The translations under genes were made by a program, and so were the position numbers. Shown one piece after another: positions 10,553-18,782 of a stretch of DNA of 64,000 bases (within the stretch, counting starts at the first letter, position 1; each line of letters starts with the position of its first letter). The stretch spans positions 62,001-126,000 of the forward strand of contig NZ_JAQPPK010000014.1 in assembly GCF_029952445.1 (NCBI RefSeq), read 5' to 3'. The DNA is from Paenarthrobacter nitroguajacolicus. GTDB taxonomy: Bacteria > Actinomycetota > Actinomycetes > Actinomycetales > Micrococcaceae. Below the pieces are notes generated by a model. The model worked only from the letters and a program-made list of their open reading frames with translations. It made no database searches and had not been told where the DNA came from.

Positions 10553-11245
10553 GTGGAAGAGAACACGGCAGCCGTGCCGCAGGAATCCCGCCAGCCATCA
10601 GCACATGATCTCGAGGTCCTCAGCCGCCAGCTCGGCAGGCCAGTGCGGGATGTCGTTGAGATCCCCGCACGCTGTGTGTGCGGGAACCCGCTGGTAGCGG
10701 CAACGGCGCCCCGGCTCAGCAACGGGACTCCGTTCCCCACCACCTTCTACCTGACCCACCCCGTCATCACGTCCGCTGTGTCGCGGCTTGAAGCAGGGGG
10801 GCTCATGAACGAGATGAACGATCGCCTGACCGGCGACCACGAACTGGCGGAGGCCTACCGGGGCGCCCATGAGGCCTATCTGCAGGCCCGCAACGACATC
10901 GCGGACCGCTCCGGTACAGGCGCCGTCCCTGAAATCGACGGAATCTCCGCAGGCGGCATGCCCACCCGCGTGAAGTGCCTCCATGTCCTGGTGGGCCACT
11001 CCCTGGCTGCCGGTCCCGGCGTGAATCCGCTCGGCGACGAAGCCCTGGAAGCCATCACCGAATGGTGGACCAAGGACCGCTGCTACTGCGACGGCGCCTG
11101 GGACACTGCTGGCGAAGCCCCCTCCCGGGACTTGAGCCGCCACGGCCCCCAGGGACTGCCGGACATCGTTGGCCGCCCCGCGCCGGTGCGAAAGTCAAAA
11201 TCCGGGGAATCCGCAGAATCCCCGGCAGAAGAGGGAACCGCATGA
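10553..11245 (+). CDS. DUF501 domain-containing protein
   Basis: About 230 residues, cytosolic, function unknown. The DUF501 core is clear: LSRQLGRPVRDV, then CVCGNPLV, FPTTFYLTHP, a central helical region, GMPTRVKCLHVLVGHSLA and a CYCDGAW end. The paired Cys and His suggest a metal site. GTG 10553 is chosen because AGGAAGG lies upstream (13 bases); GTG 10505 would add 16 residues but has no Shine-Dalgarno. The stop overlaps ppx by 4 bases, so the two are coupled, an association kept across Actinobacteria. Confidence 0.85.
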   Translation: MEENTAAVPQESRQPSAHDLEVLSRQLGRPVRDVVEIPARCVCGNPLVAATAPRLSNGTPFPTTFYLTHPVITSAVSRLEAGGLMNEMNDRLTGDHELAEAYRGAHEAYLQARNDIADRSGTGAVPEIDGISAGGMPTRVKCLHVLVGHSLAAGPGVNPLGDEALEAITEWWTKDRCYCDGAWDTAGEAPSRDLSRHGPQGLPDIVGRPAPVRKSKSGESAESPAEEGTA

Positions 11246-12198
11246 CCCGCGTGGCCGCCATCGATTGCGGAACCAATTCCATCCGCCTCCTGATCGCGGA
11301 CGCCTCCGAAAGCGGGGCACCCGGGCCGCTGTCCGACGTCGTGCGTGAAATGCGCGTGGTCCGGCTGGGCCAGGGCGTCGACGCAACCGGTGAGCTTGCT
11401 CCCGAGGCCCTGGAGCGCACCTTCGCAGCGGCTGGCGATTACGCGGACCTCATCCGGGAGCACGGGGCCGAGCGGGTGCGCTTCGCGGCCACGTCCGCTA
11501 CCCGTGATGCCCGCAACCGACAGGTCTTCGTTGATGGCATCCGCGGGCTCCTGGGCGTCGAACCCGAGGTCATCAGCGGTGACGAGGAAGCTGCGTTGTC
11601 CTTTGCCGGAGCCAGCAGCGCTCTGCCCGCAACCGGAGAGGACCCCATCCTCGTGGTGGACCTCGGTGGCGGAAGCACGGAGTTTGTCCTGGGCGACTCG
11701 GCCGGCGTTATCGCTGCGCGCTCCGTTGACATCGGATGCGTGCGGCTCACCGAACGCCACCTCCGCAACGATCCGCCTACCGCCGCGCAAATTGCCGCCG
11801 CCGAAGCCGATGTCGATGCCGCCCTCGACCTTGCCGCACAAACCGTCCCCCTTGGGCGCGCCACGGCCGTGGTGGGGGTGGCCGGCTCCGTCACCACCAT
11901 CACCGCACACGCGCTGGGCCTTAGCGAATACCAGCCGGAGCGGATCCACGGCGCCTCCCTGGACCTCGTGACCATCAGCGACGCGTGCACCAGCTTGCTC
12001 GAAATGACCCGTGCGGAACGTGCAGCGCTTCCCTACATGCATCCAGGCCGCGTTGATGTCATCGGGGCAGGCGCTTTGGTGTGGCGTCGTATCCTGGCCC
12101 GCTTGGGCGAGGTCAGCAATGGCAGCATCCGTACAGCCGTTTCCAGTGAGCACGACATCCTGGACGGTATTGCGCTGAGCATCCGGGACGCTGCATGA
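11242..12198 (+). CDS. ppx: Ppx/GppA family exopolyphosphatase
   Basis: 318-residue member of the sugar kinase/Hsp70/actin fold phosphatases acting on polyphosphate or (p)ppGpp. Motifs: AAIDCGTNSIRLL (phosphate-1 loop), VVDLGGGSTEFVLG (phosphate-2) and GVAGSVTTITA (late nucleotide loop). It is short, lacking the C-terminal HD domain of E. coli Ppx, as in mycobacterial Ppx2. The start is an ATGA overlap with DUF501 and the end is an ATGA overlap with the subtilase, so the three are translated together. Confidence 0.9.
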   Translation: MTRVAAIDCGTNSIRLLIADASESGAPGPLSDVVREMRVVRLGQGVDATGELAPEALERTFAAAGDYADLIREHGAERVRFAATSATRDARNRQVFVDGIRGLLGVEPEVISGDEEAALSFAGASSALPATGEDPILVVDLGGGSTEFVLGDSAGVIAARSVDIGCVRLTERHLRNDPPTAAQIAAAEADVDAALDLAAQTVPLGRATAVVGVAGSVTTITAHALGLSEYQPERIHGASLDLVTISDACTSLLEMTRAERAALPYMHPGRVDVIGAGALVWRRILARLGEVSNGSIRTAVSSEHDILDGIALSIRDAA

Positions 12199-13583
12199 CG
12201 GTGCCGCACCGCCGCGCCATCTCCGCCGCGCTTGCCGCCATGCTGGCAGGGGGCGCGCTCCTTGGCGCCTTGGCAACGGCTCCGGCCGCTGCTGCCGATG
12301 CCTGGCGGGACAAGGAGTTCTGGCTCAAGGATTCCGGCGTTACTGCCGCGTGGCAGGTCTCCAAGGGCGCGGGGGTCAAGGTGGCGGTTATCGATAGCGG
12401 TGTCGATGGCAACCACCCGGACCTCAAAGGTGCCGTGACGGGCGGGACAGATGTCTCCGGAGCCGGTGCACCCAATGGGCAAAAGAGCATCGGTGCCAAG
12501 ACAGAGCATGGGACGCTGGTAGCCACCATGTTGGCCGGCCGCGGCCACACGACGCCCACGCCGCCGTCGGCTTCCGCCTCGCCCACCGCGTCCGCAGCGC
12601 CCACCACCCCTGCATCCGGGGGACCGGACGGGACCATTGGTGTGGCACCCGAGGCTGAAATCCTTTCCGTCTCCACGTGGCTTGGCTCGCCAAACCCTGG
12701 AGGCAAGACAGACCAGGAACAGATTCCCGACGCCGTTCGCTGGGCCGTGGACAACGGGGCGAAGGTCATCAACATTTCCCTTGGCAGCACGTCGCCGGAC
12801 TGGCCTCAGAGCTGGGACGCAGCGTTCCTCTATGCGGAGCAGAAGGACGTGGTGATTGTGGCCGCCGCCGGGAACAGGGTGGGTGGCAACATCCAGGTGG
12901 GCGCTCCGGCCACCATTCCCGGCGTCCTTACGGTTGCAGGCCTCGACGGCGAGGGCCGCGCCAGCGTCGACTCATCGTCCCAGGGCATCAGCATCGGTGT
13001 GGCTGCCCCGGCGGAGAACCTCGTGGGCGGTCTTCCAGGCGGCGGGTACGCCGAGTGGGCAGGAACATCGGGAGCCGCGCCCATCGTCTCCGGCGTGGCA
13101 GCCCTCATCCGTTCCAAATGGCCGGAAATGAGTGCCAACCAGGTCATCAACCGGATTGTCAGTACCGCGAAGGACGCGGGCGCTCCGGGCAAGGATCCGT
13201 TGTACGGTTACGGCATCCTCGACGCCGAGGCCGCTCTCAAGGGTGACGTCCCCGCCACCAGCAGCAATCCACTGGGCTCCATCGCGGACTGGATCCGGGT
13301 GCATCGGCGCGGTGTCCTCAGCGAGCCTTCACAAGCACCGGTTGCCAGTCCCACCAGTGCCGCGCCAACGTTGGCCGATCCGACCGTTCCCGTCGCGAAG
13401 ACTCCAGCGACTGTCGACGAGGCCTTGCCTGCCGCCGTCGTGCTGGGTTTTGGAGCCCTTTTCGTCGCCTTGGTGACAGGAGCGGCGATCCAGCTGCGGA
13501 AGGTGTCCAAGAACCCTCCAGCCGTGCCTGAAGAGGCCGATACCGGCACCTTTGCGACAGTGGATCCGCCCAGCAAAACGTAG
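12195..13583 (+). CDS. S8 family serine protease (mycosin-like, membrane-anchored)
   Basis: 462-residue subtilase with a Sec signal peptide (residues 1-34) and a C-terminal membrane anchor (about 413-437) plus short cytoplasmic tail. The catalytic triad is complete: D67 (VAVIDSGVDG), H105 (EHGTLVA), S292 (GTSGAAP); N227 is the oxyanion residue. Between His and the next strand lies a low-complexity Pro/Thr/Ser/Ala insert (about 118-143). Architecture resembles the mycosins of type VII secretion, but no ESX gene is in the window. It overlaps ppx by 4 bases. Substrates are unknown. Confidence 0.88.
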   Translation: MTVPHRRAISAALAAMLAGGALLGALATAPAAAADAWRDKEFWLKDSGVTAAWQVSKGAGVKVAVIDSGVDGNHPDLKGAVTGGTDVSGAGAPNGQKSIGAKTEHGTLVATMLAGRGHTTPTPPSASASPTASAAPTTPASGGPDGTIGVAPEAEILSVSTWLGSPNPGGKTDQEQIPDAVRWAVDNGAKVINISLGSTSPDWPQSWDAAFLYAEQKDVVIVAAAGNRVGGNIQVGAPATIPGVLTVAGLDGEGRASVDSSSQGISIGVAAPAENLVGGLPGGGYAEWAGTSGAAPIVSGVAALIRSKWPEMSANQVINRIVSTAKDAGAPGKDPLYGYGILDAEAALKGDVPATSSNPLGSIADWIRVHRRGVLSEPSQAPVASPTSAAPTLADPTVPVAKTPATVDEALPAAVVLGFGALFVALVTGAAIQLRKVSKNPPAVPEEADTGTFATVDPPSKT

Positions 13584-13609
13584 TTAGTGAAGATTTTCAC
13601 AAAGTGTTG

Positions 13610-13615
13610 TACTCT
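13610..13615 (+). promoter_or_regulatory. -10 box TACTCT for leaderless ndh mRNA
   Basis: TACTCT lies exactly 12 to 7 bases before ATG 13622; no convincing Shine-Dalgarno precedes the start. Confidence 0.6.
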
Positions 13616-13621
13616 GGACAC

Positions 13622-15070
13622 ATGGCAACCACCCCAGAGCTCATTGACCGTCCCCGGGTTCTCGTCGTCGGCGGCGGCTACGTCGGCCTGTACGTAGCAC
13701 TCAAACTGCAGAAGAAGATCGCGAATGCAGGTGGCATCGTCACCGTCGTTGATCCGCTGCCCTACATGACTTACCAGCCGTTCCTCCCCGAGGTGGCTGG
13801 TGGCAACATCGAGGCACGCCACGCCGTCGTCTCGCACCGTCAGCACCTGAAGCAGACTGAGCTCATCCAGGGCCGCGTCACTGGCATCGACCACGCAAAC
13901 CGCACTGCGGTCGTGGCGCCCTCGGATGGCGGCGAGCCCTTCGAGATCCCGTACTTCGATGTAGTCATCGCAGCCGGTGCCATCACCCGTACCTTCCCCA
14001 TCAAGGGCCTCGCGGACAAGGGCATCGGCCTGAAGACCATCGAGGAAGCCGTTGCACTGCGCAACAAGGTCCTGGAGCGTATTGAAGCCGCTTCCACCAT
14101 GACCGATCCCGCAGAGCGCGCCAAGGCACTGACCTTCGTGGTTGTCGGTGGCGGCTTTGCCGGCATCGAGTGCCTCACCGAAATGGAAGACCTCGCCCGT
14201 GCAGCGGTCCGCAACAACCCGCGCGTCCGCCAGGAAGAAGTCCGCTTCGTCCTGGTTGAAGCAATGGGACGCATCATGCCCGAGGTCACCGCTTCGCAGG
14301 CAGAGTGGGTTGTGGAGCACCTCCGCAGCCGCGGCATCGAAGTACTCCTCAACACCTCCCTGGACAGCGCCGAGGACAACCTCAAGCTGATCAACCTGCC
14401 GGACAAGACCTCCGCCGGTGAAGTCGAAGCCGACACCCTGGTGTGGGCTGCCGGCGTGCAGGCCAACCCGATGATCCGCTCCACCGACTTCCCGCTGGAA
14501 CCGCGTGGCCGCGTCCGCGTCCTTCCTGACCTGCGCATCGCAGGCGATGAAGGCATCATCGAGAACGCCTGGGCAGCCGGCGACATCGCCGCTGTTCCGG
14601 ACCTCACGGGCAAGGGCCTGCCGGACGGCACCTGCGTCCCCAACGCCCAGCACGCACTTCGCCAGGCCAAGAAGCTCGCCAAGAACCTGTGGGCTTCCCG
14701 TTGGGACAAGCCGCTGCACGATTACAAGCACAAGAACCTTGGTGCTGTTGCCGGCTTCGGCGAGTGGAAGGGTGTTGCCAACATCAACCTCCTGGGCCGC
14801 ATCGGCCTCAAGGGCGGCCTCGCCTGGCTCGCACACCGCGGTTACCACGGTATGGCCATGCCGACCGTCGAACGCAAGTTCCGCGTGATCTTCGGCTGGA
14901 TCCTGTCCTTCTTTGCCGGCCGCGACACCACGCAGCTGATCGATCTGGACAACCCGCGCGGTGCCTTCGTTGCCGCAGCAACCCCGGCTCCCAAGCCGGC
15001 CGCTGCACCGGCGCCTGCGCCTGGGAAGTCTGCCGAGGACAAGACCCCGGTAACTGCTGACGCCAAGTAG
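13622..15070 (+). CDS. ndh: Type II NADH dehydrogenase (NDH-2)
   Basis: 482-residue FAD enzyme feeding electrons from NADH to menaquinone without proton pumping. Two dinucleotide folds are visible: VLVVGGGYVGLYVA (about 14-27) for FAD and FVVVGGGFAGIE (about 170-181) for NADH. VWAAGVQANP and the AWAAGDIAAV segment are standard for the family. The C-terminal region (GGLAWLAHRGYHG, FFAGRD) anchors it to the membrane face, followed by an Ala/Pro-rich tail. ATG 13622 is chosen over an upstream in-frame start because of the box at 13610-13615. Confidence 0.93.
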   Translation: MATTPELIDRPRVLVVGGGYVGLYVALKLQKKIANAGGIVTVVDPLPYMTYQPFLPEVAGGNIEARHAVVSHRQHLKQTELIQGRVTGIDHANRTAVVAPSDGGEPFEIPYFDVVIAAGAITRTFPIKGLADKGIGLKTIEEAVALRNKVLERIEAASTMTDPAERAKALTFVVVGGGFAGIECLTEMEDLARAAVRNNPRVRQEEVRFVLVEAMGRIMPEVTASQAEWVVEHLRSRGIEVLLNTSLDSAEDNLKLINLPDKTSAGEVEADTLVWAAGVQANPMIRSTDFPLEPRGRVRVLPDLRIAGDEGIIENAWAAGDIAAVPDLTGKGLPDGTCVPNAQHALRQAKKLAKNLWASRWDKPLHDYKHKNLGAVAGFGEWKGVANINLLGRIGLKGGLAWLAHRGYHGMAMPTVERKFRVIFGWILSFFAGRDTTQLIDLDNPRGAFVAAATPAPKPAAAPAPAPGKSAEDKTPVTADAK

Positions 15071-15078
15071 TACACGCC

Positions 15079-15124
15079 CGACGGCGGCTGCTCCCCTTGA
15101 GGGGAGTGGCCGCCGTCGGCGTTT
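15079..15124 (+). terminator. Intrinsic terminator after ndh
   Basis: Stem of 10 bp, a 2-base internal loop, then 6 bp with a TTGA tetraloop (15079-15118), followed by GCGTTT. Confidence 0.85.
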
Positions 15125-15160
15125 AATCGGCGTTTAAGCCCTGAGGCGCATCCGGCTCCT

Positions 15161-15166
15161 TAGACT
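15161..15166 (+). promoter_or_regulatory. -10 box TAGACT for leaderless ACT-GNAT mRNA
   Basis: TAGACT lies exactly 12 to 7 bases before ATG 15173; no Shine-Dalgarno is present. Confidence 0.6.
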
Positions 15167-15172
15167 GTTGCC

Positions 15173-16093
15173 ATGCCCGGCGAAACTGATCTGACCACCT
15201 TGCTCGCGTCGCTGCACCCCGTGGTGCGTGATGGTGACTACGTGTATGCGCTCTGGCCTCATGGCCGCCCGGTGGAGGGTGCCATCGAGGCAGCGGTCCG
15301 CGAGGCCGAAGGGCTGACGGTAGTCCTGCATCGGGAAGAAGCGGACAGGCTCGGCCTCAGCTATGACTTTGTGGCCGCATGGATCACGCTTCAGGTCCAC
15401 TCTGCGCTGGAAGCCGTTGGGCTGACCGCTGCGGTCAGCGCGGCGCTCACGCACGCAGGAATCAGCTGCAACGTCCTCGCCGGCTTCCACCACGACCATT
15501 TGCTGGTGCCCGTCGCGGATGTATCACGGGCGATGGAGGTGCTGCGGCTGCTGGCACAGGGGGTGGTGCTGCGGTCGGAGCGGGCCGACGACCGGTCCGA
15601 AATCCTCGAACTGACGGCGCGGGCGTTTTCCGTCTCGCCCGTCACGGGGGAGCCGGTGGAGGGTGTCCCGATCGAGGTGATCCTGTTGCGGGAGCTTTTT
15701 GAGTGCAGCGAGTACATTCCGGAACTTAGCATCGTGGCTGAAATCGGTGGGGACATCGTGGGCCATGCCATCAGTACCCGCGGCTGGATAGGGGAGCTGG
15801 AGCTGCTGGGTCTTGGCCCCATCGGTGTGCTGCCCCCGTTCCAGGGCCGTGGCATTGGTTCAGCATTGATGCGCGAGACCATGGCCCGGGCTGTTGCCCT
15901 TGGCGAGCCGGGTATTGCGCTGCTCGGCAGTCCGGCCTACTATCAGCGCTTCGGCTTTGTGCCGGCGAGGTCTTTGGGCGTGGAGCCTCCCGAAGCCGTG
16001 TGGGGAGACCACTTCCAGCTATTGGCGCTGACGGACTGGCCCGACGGCGTCCAGGGTACCTTCCGGTATGCCGAACCGTTCAACGGGCTGTAG
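15173..16093 (+). CDS. ACT-domain protein fused to GNAT N-acetyltransferase
   Basis: 306-residue two-domain protein. Residues 1-130 match the small stand-alone ACT proteins (TDLTTLLASLHPVV, ALWPHGRP, AWITLQVHSALEAVGLTAAVSAAL, HHDHLLVP). Residues about 135-306 form a GNAT acetyltransferase of the YhbS type, with the acetyl-CoA loop PPFQGRGIGSALM and the late strand FGFVPA. ACT domains usually sense amino acids, so ligand-gated acetylation is a reasonable guess, but substrate and ligand are unknown. The reading frame is continuous, so the fusion is not an assembly artefact visible here. Confidence 0.85.
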   Translation: MPGETDLTTLLASLHPVVRDGDYVYALWPHGRPVEGAIEAAVREAEGLTVVLHREEADRLGLSYDFVAAWITLQVHSALEAVGLTAAVSAALTHAGISCNVLAGFHHDHLLVPVADVSRAMEVLRLLAQGVVLRSERADDRSEILELTARAFSVSPVTGEPVEGVPIEVILLRELFECSEYIPELSIVAEIGGDIVGHAISTRGWIGELELLGLGPIGVLPPFQGRGIGSALMRETMARAVALGEPGIALLGSPAYYQRFGFVPARSLGVEPPEAVWGDHFQLLALTDWPDGVQGTFRYAEPFNGL

Positions 16094-16099
16094 CTGGGA

Positions 16100-16105
16100 T
16101 ACCAT
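16100..16105 (+). promoter_or_regulatory. Possible -10 (TACCAT) of the tRNA gene
   Basis: TACCAT lies 9 bases before the mature 5' end of the tRNA, so the primary transcript would start within a few bases of it. Confidence 0.4.
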
Positions 16106-16114
16106 GGTCCGGGC

Positions 16115-16188
16115 GCCCCAGTAGCCCAATTGGCAGAGGCAGCGGACTTAAAATCCGCGTGTTGTGGGTTCGAGTCCCACCTGGGGCA
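16115..16188 (+). tRNA. tRNA with anticodon UAA (nominally Leu), short variable loop
   Basis: 74-base cloverleaf: acceptor GCCCCAG/CTGGGGC (7 bp), D arm 16124-16140, anticodon stem GCGGA/TCCGC with loop CTTAAAA (16147-16153; anticodon TAA at 16149-16151), variable loop of only 5 bases, T arm GTGGG-TTCGAGT-CCCAC, discriminator A. No CCA is encoded. UAA reads UUA leucine codons, but bacterial leucine tRNAs normally have a long variable arm of ten or more bases, which is absent here. Confidence 0.9.
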
Positions 16189-16296
16189 CGGCGGGCAGGT
16201 GAGACCGCGATCTCCCTTCCCGAGTACGTGCCTCTTCTTCAGCGCAAATTCCCAGTGACCTCGTAGATTCCCCACAGGCAACGAGTGTTATAGGGA

Positions 16297-16312
16297 TGTG
16301 ACCTGAATCACT
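16297..16312 (+). promoter_or_regulatory. CRP/GlxR-like operator upstream of the substrate-binding gene
   Basis: TGTGA-N6-TCACT, a near-perfect match to the cAMP-receptor consensus TGTGA-N6-TCACA. It lies 100 bases before ATG 16412. A second such site precedes the matching permease operon at 22208-22223. Confidence 0.6.
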
Positions 16313-16411
16313 TATGTTCGCCGATCAATTGCACTAGTTTGAGTCTTAATCAGGAACACCTGAGTAATCGCATCAAAGGCAGTTCGCACCTTTCGATCGA
16401 GGAGACAACGA

Positions 16412-17770
16412 ATGTTTGATCTTTCCCCAGCGGCGCCCCGAGCCGCCAAGCTAACAGCGCTTGGCATTGGGGTCGCCCTTTTGGCCACAGCTTGTGGCGG
16501 GTCTTCGACGCCGACACAGACTGGGTCTACCTCCGCCTCAGCGGCGGCAGGTATCTCCTGCCCGGCACCCAGCGGCGGAGCGGGAGCCGGCAACAGCCAG
16601 GCTGCCACCAATTCGGGATCTGTACCACCCTCGACCACCACCACGTCCACACCACTTAAGCTTGGTTCGCTCCTGCCGACAACGGGGTCGCTGGCGTTCC
16701 TCGGCCCACCCGAAATCGCCGGCGTGAACCTCGGCATCAAGGAAGTCAACGACGCCGGTGGTGTCCTGGGCGCTCCGGTTTCTGTGATCCACCGCGACTC
16801 CGGTGACACCAAGACCGACATTGCGACGCAGTCCACCACGGCCCTTCTCGGCCAAGGCGTGAGTGCCGTTATTGGCGCTGCTTCCTCGGGTGTTTCCAAG
16901 ACGGTCATCAACCAGATCACCGGTGCCGGTGTCATCCAGTTCTCGCCTGCGAACACGTCGCCTGACTTCACCACGTGGGACGACAAGGGCCTGTACTGGC
17001 GTACTGCACCCTCGGACGTCCTGCAGGGCAAGGTCCTTGGCAACTACATGGCCACCTGTGGCGCCCAGACCGTGGGCATGATCGTCCTCAACGACGCTTA
17101 CGGCACCGGACTCCAGAAGAACGTCAAGGAAGCCTTTGAGGCAGCCGGCGGCAAGGTTGTAGCCGAAGAACTCTTCAACGAAGGTGACTCCCAGTTCAGC
17201 AGCCAGGTGGACAAGGTCCTGGCAGCCAAGCCGGATGCGATTGCCCTGATCACCTTCGACCAGGCCAAGAGCATCGTTCCGCTGATCACCGGCAAGGGCA
17301 TCAAGCCCACGCAGCTGTTCATGGTGGACGGCAACACCTCGGACTACAGCAAGGACTTCCAGGCGGGCACCTTGAAGGGCGCGCAGGGAACCATCCCCGG
17401 CACGTTCGCCAAGGACGACTTCAAGAAGAAGCTCCTGGCAATCGACCCGGCCCTGAAGGATTACAGCTACGCAGGCGAGTCCTACGACGCCGTGAACCTG
17501 ATCTCACTGGCTTCAGAGGCCGCCAAGAGCACCAAGGGTACGGACATCGCAGCCAAGCTGAAGGAAGTCTCTGAAGGTGGCGAGAAGTGCACCAGCTTCG
17601 CAGCTTGTGTCACGCTGCTCCGCCAGGGCAAGGACATCGACTACGACGGCCAGTCCGGTCCCGTAACGTTCTCCGACGCCGGTGACCCCACCGAGGCGTA
17701 CATCGGTATCTACGAATACCAGGATGACAACACCTACAAGCCGGTCCGCGAGGAGTTCGGCAAGCTCTAA
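16412..17770 (+). CDS. livJ: Branched-chain amino acid type ABC substrate-binding lipoprotein
   Basis: 452-residue extracytoplasmic binding protein of the Peripla_BP_6/LivJ family. The lipobox LATAC ends in C28, followed by a Gly/Ser/Thr/Pro-rich linker to about residue 85. The mature domain starts LKLGSLLPTTGSLAFLGPPE and contains GVSAVIGAASSG and QFSPANTSPDFT, typical ligand-loop regions. ATG 16412 follows GAGGAG. The cognate permeases and ATPases are encoded convergently at 18009-22107. The ligand may be branched-chain amino acids, another amino acid or an amide; the family is broad and specificity cannot be read here. Confidence 0.9.
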   Translation: MFDLSPAAPRAAKLTALGIGVALLATACGGSSTPTQTGSTSASAAAGISCPAPSGGAGAGNSQAATNSGSVPPSTTTTSTPLKLGSLLPTTGSLAFLGPPEIAGVNLGIKEVNDAGGVLGAPVSVIHRDSGDTKTDIATQSTTALLGQGVSAVIGAASSGVSKTVINQITGAGVIQFSPANTSPDFTTWDDKGLYWRTAPSDVLQGKVLGNYMATCGAQTVGMIVLNDAYGTGLQKNVKEAFEAAGGKVVAEELFNEGDSQFSSQVDKVLAAKPDAIALITFDQAKSIVPLITGKGIKPTQLFMVDGNTSDYSKDFQAGTLKGAQGTIPGTFAKDDFKKKLLAIDPALKDYSYAGESYDAVNLISLASEAAKSTKGTDIAAKLKEVSEGGEKCTSFAACVTLLRQGKDIDYDGQSGPVTFSDAGDPTEAYIGIYEYQDDNTYKPVREEFGKL

Positions 17771-17794
17771 GCCGAACACTCCCGAGCAACCAGA

Positions 17795-17833
17795 AACAGG
17801 TCCCCTTCCTCATCAGGAAGGGGACCTGTTCCG
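17795..17833 (+). terminator. Strong intrinsic terminator after the substrate-binding gene
   Basis: Perfect 16-bp stem (17795-17810 with 17815-17830) with a CATC tetraloop, followed by CCGTT. Confidence 0.9.
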
Positions 17834-17839
17834 TTAATG

Positions 17840-17902
17840 CAACGCGGGGTCAGATATGGCCCATCCAGGGGCCAAACATGGGCCATAAGTGACCCCGGGT
17901 TG
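17840..17902. repeat. REP-like palindrome, copy A
   Basis: 23-base arms 17840-17862 and 17880-17902 pair at 20 of 23 positions around a 17-base centre. The arms are variants of the 23-mer in copy B. It lies between two convergent transcription units. Confidence 0.8.
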
Positions 17903-17938
17903 TGGGGAGGTTCAACGGGCAAGGTGGCTGTGCACACA

Positions 17939-18003
17939 GCAACGCGGGGTCACTTATGGCCCGTTGGGAGACCCAACATCGGCCATAAGTGACCCCGCGT
18001 TGC
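17939..18003. repeat. REP-like palindrome, copy B (perfect 23-bp arms)
   Basis: Arms 17939-17961 and 17981-18003 are perfectly complementary. The 19-base centre itself holds a 6-bp stem (GTTGGG/CCCAAC). It ends 5 bases from the livF stop codon, so it probably also terminates the minus-strand operon. Confidence 0.85.
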
Positions 18004-18008
18004 TTTGG

Positions 18009-18782
18009 CTAGACCTCGTCGGCCAGGGTGCCCAGGTACAGCTGGATGACCTTGGGGTCCTTCATGAGTTCCCGGCCAGTGCCCGTGTAGGCGTCCTTGC
18101 CCTGGTCCAGGACGTAGCCGCGGTCGCAGATCTGGAGGCAGCGGCGTGCGTTCTGTTCCACCATGATCACCGAGACACCGGCACGGTTGATTTCGTGGAC
18201 GCGGAGGAAGGTCTCGTCCTGCTTGACGGGGGAGAGGCCGGCGGATGGCTCGTCGAGCAGCAGCACCGCCGGGTCCATCATGAGCGCCCTGCCCATGGCC
18301 ACCATCTGGCGTTCTCCACCGGACAGGGAACCTGCCCGCTGGGCGCGCCGCTTGGCCAGCTCCGGAAAGAGGCTGGTGACAAAGTCGAAGCGCTCGGCGA
18401 AGACCTTGGGGCGCTGGAACATCCCCATTTGCAGGTTCTCTTCGATGGTCAAAGTGGCAAACACATTGTTGGTTTGTGGCACGAAGCCCACGCCTTGGGT
18501 GACCAGCTTGTTGGCCTTCAATCCCGTGAGGTCCTGCCCGCGCACCACGACCGTGCCAGAGTGCACCTTAACCAGGCCGAACATTGCCTTCAGCAGCGTA
18601 GACTTGCCGGCGCCGTTGGGTCCAATGATGCCGATGAGTTCGCCTTTACGGGCTTCGATACTGCAGCCGTTGAGGATGTTGACGCCGGGAATGTACCCCG
18701 CAACGAGGTTGGTGACCTTGACCACCGAGTCGCCTGTGGGGGCGGGAGCCGGAGCCGGCATGGCGCTGGTGCTGCTGCTCAT
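18009..18782 (-). CDS. livF: ABC transporter ATP-binding protein LivF-type
   Basis: 257-residue cytosolic ATPase pairing with the LivG-type subunit. Walker A GPNGAGKST, signature LSGGERQMVAMG, Walker B AVLLLDEPSAGLSP and the H-loop region VIMVEQNA (His replaced, as usual in LivF proteins that end VEQNA). ATG at 18782 overlaps the livG stop by 4 bases. It is the last gene of a four-gene minus-strand operon and ends beside palindrome B. Confidence 0.93.
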   Translation of the reverse strand: MSSSTSAMPAPAPAPTGDSVVKVTNLVAGYIPGVNILNGCSIEARKGELIGIIGPNGAGKSTLLKAMFGLVKVHSGTVVVRGQDLTGLKANKLVTQGVGFVPQTNNVFATLTIEENLQMGMFQRPKVFAERFDFVTSLFPELAKRRAQRAGSLSGGERQMVAMGRALMMDPAVLLLDEPSAGLSPVKQDETFLRVHEINRAGVSVIMVEQNARRCLQICDRGYVLDQGKDAYTGTGRELMKDPKVIQLYLGTLADEV

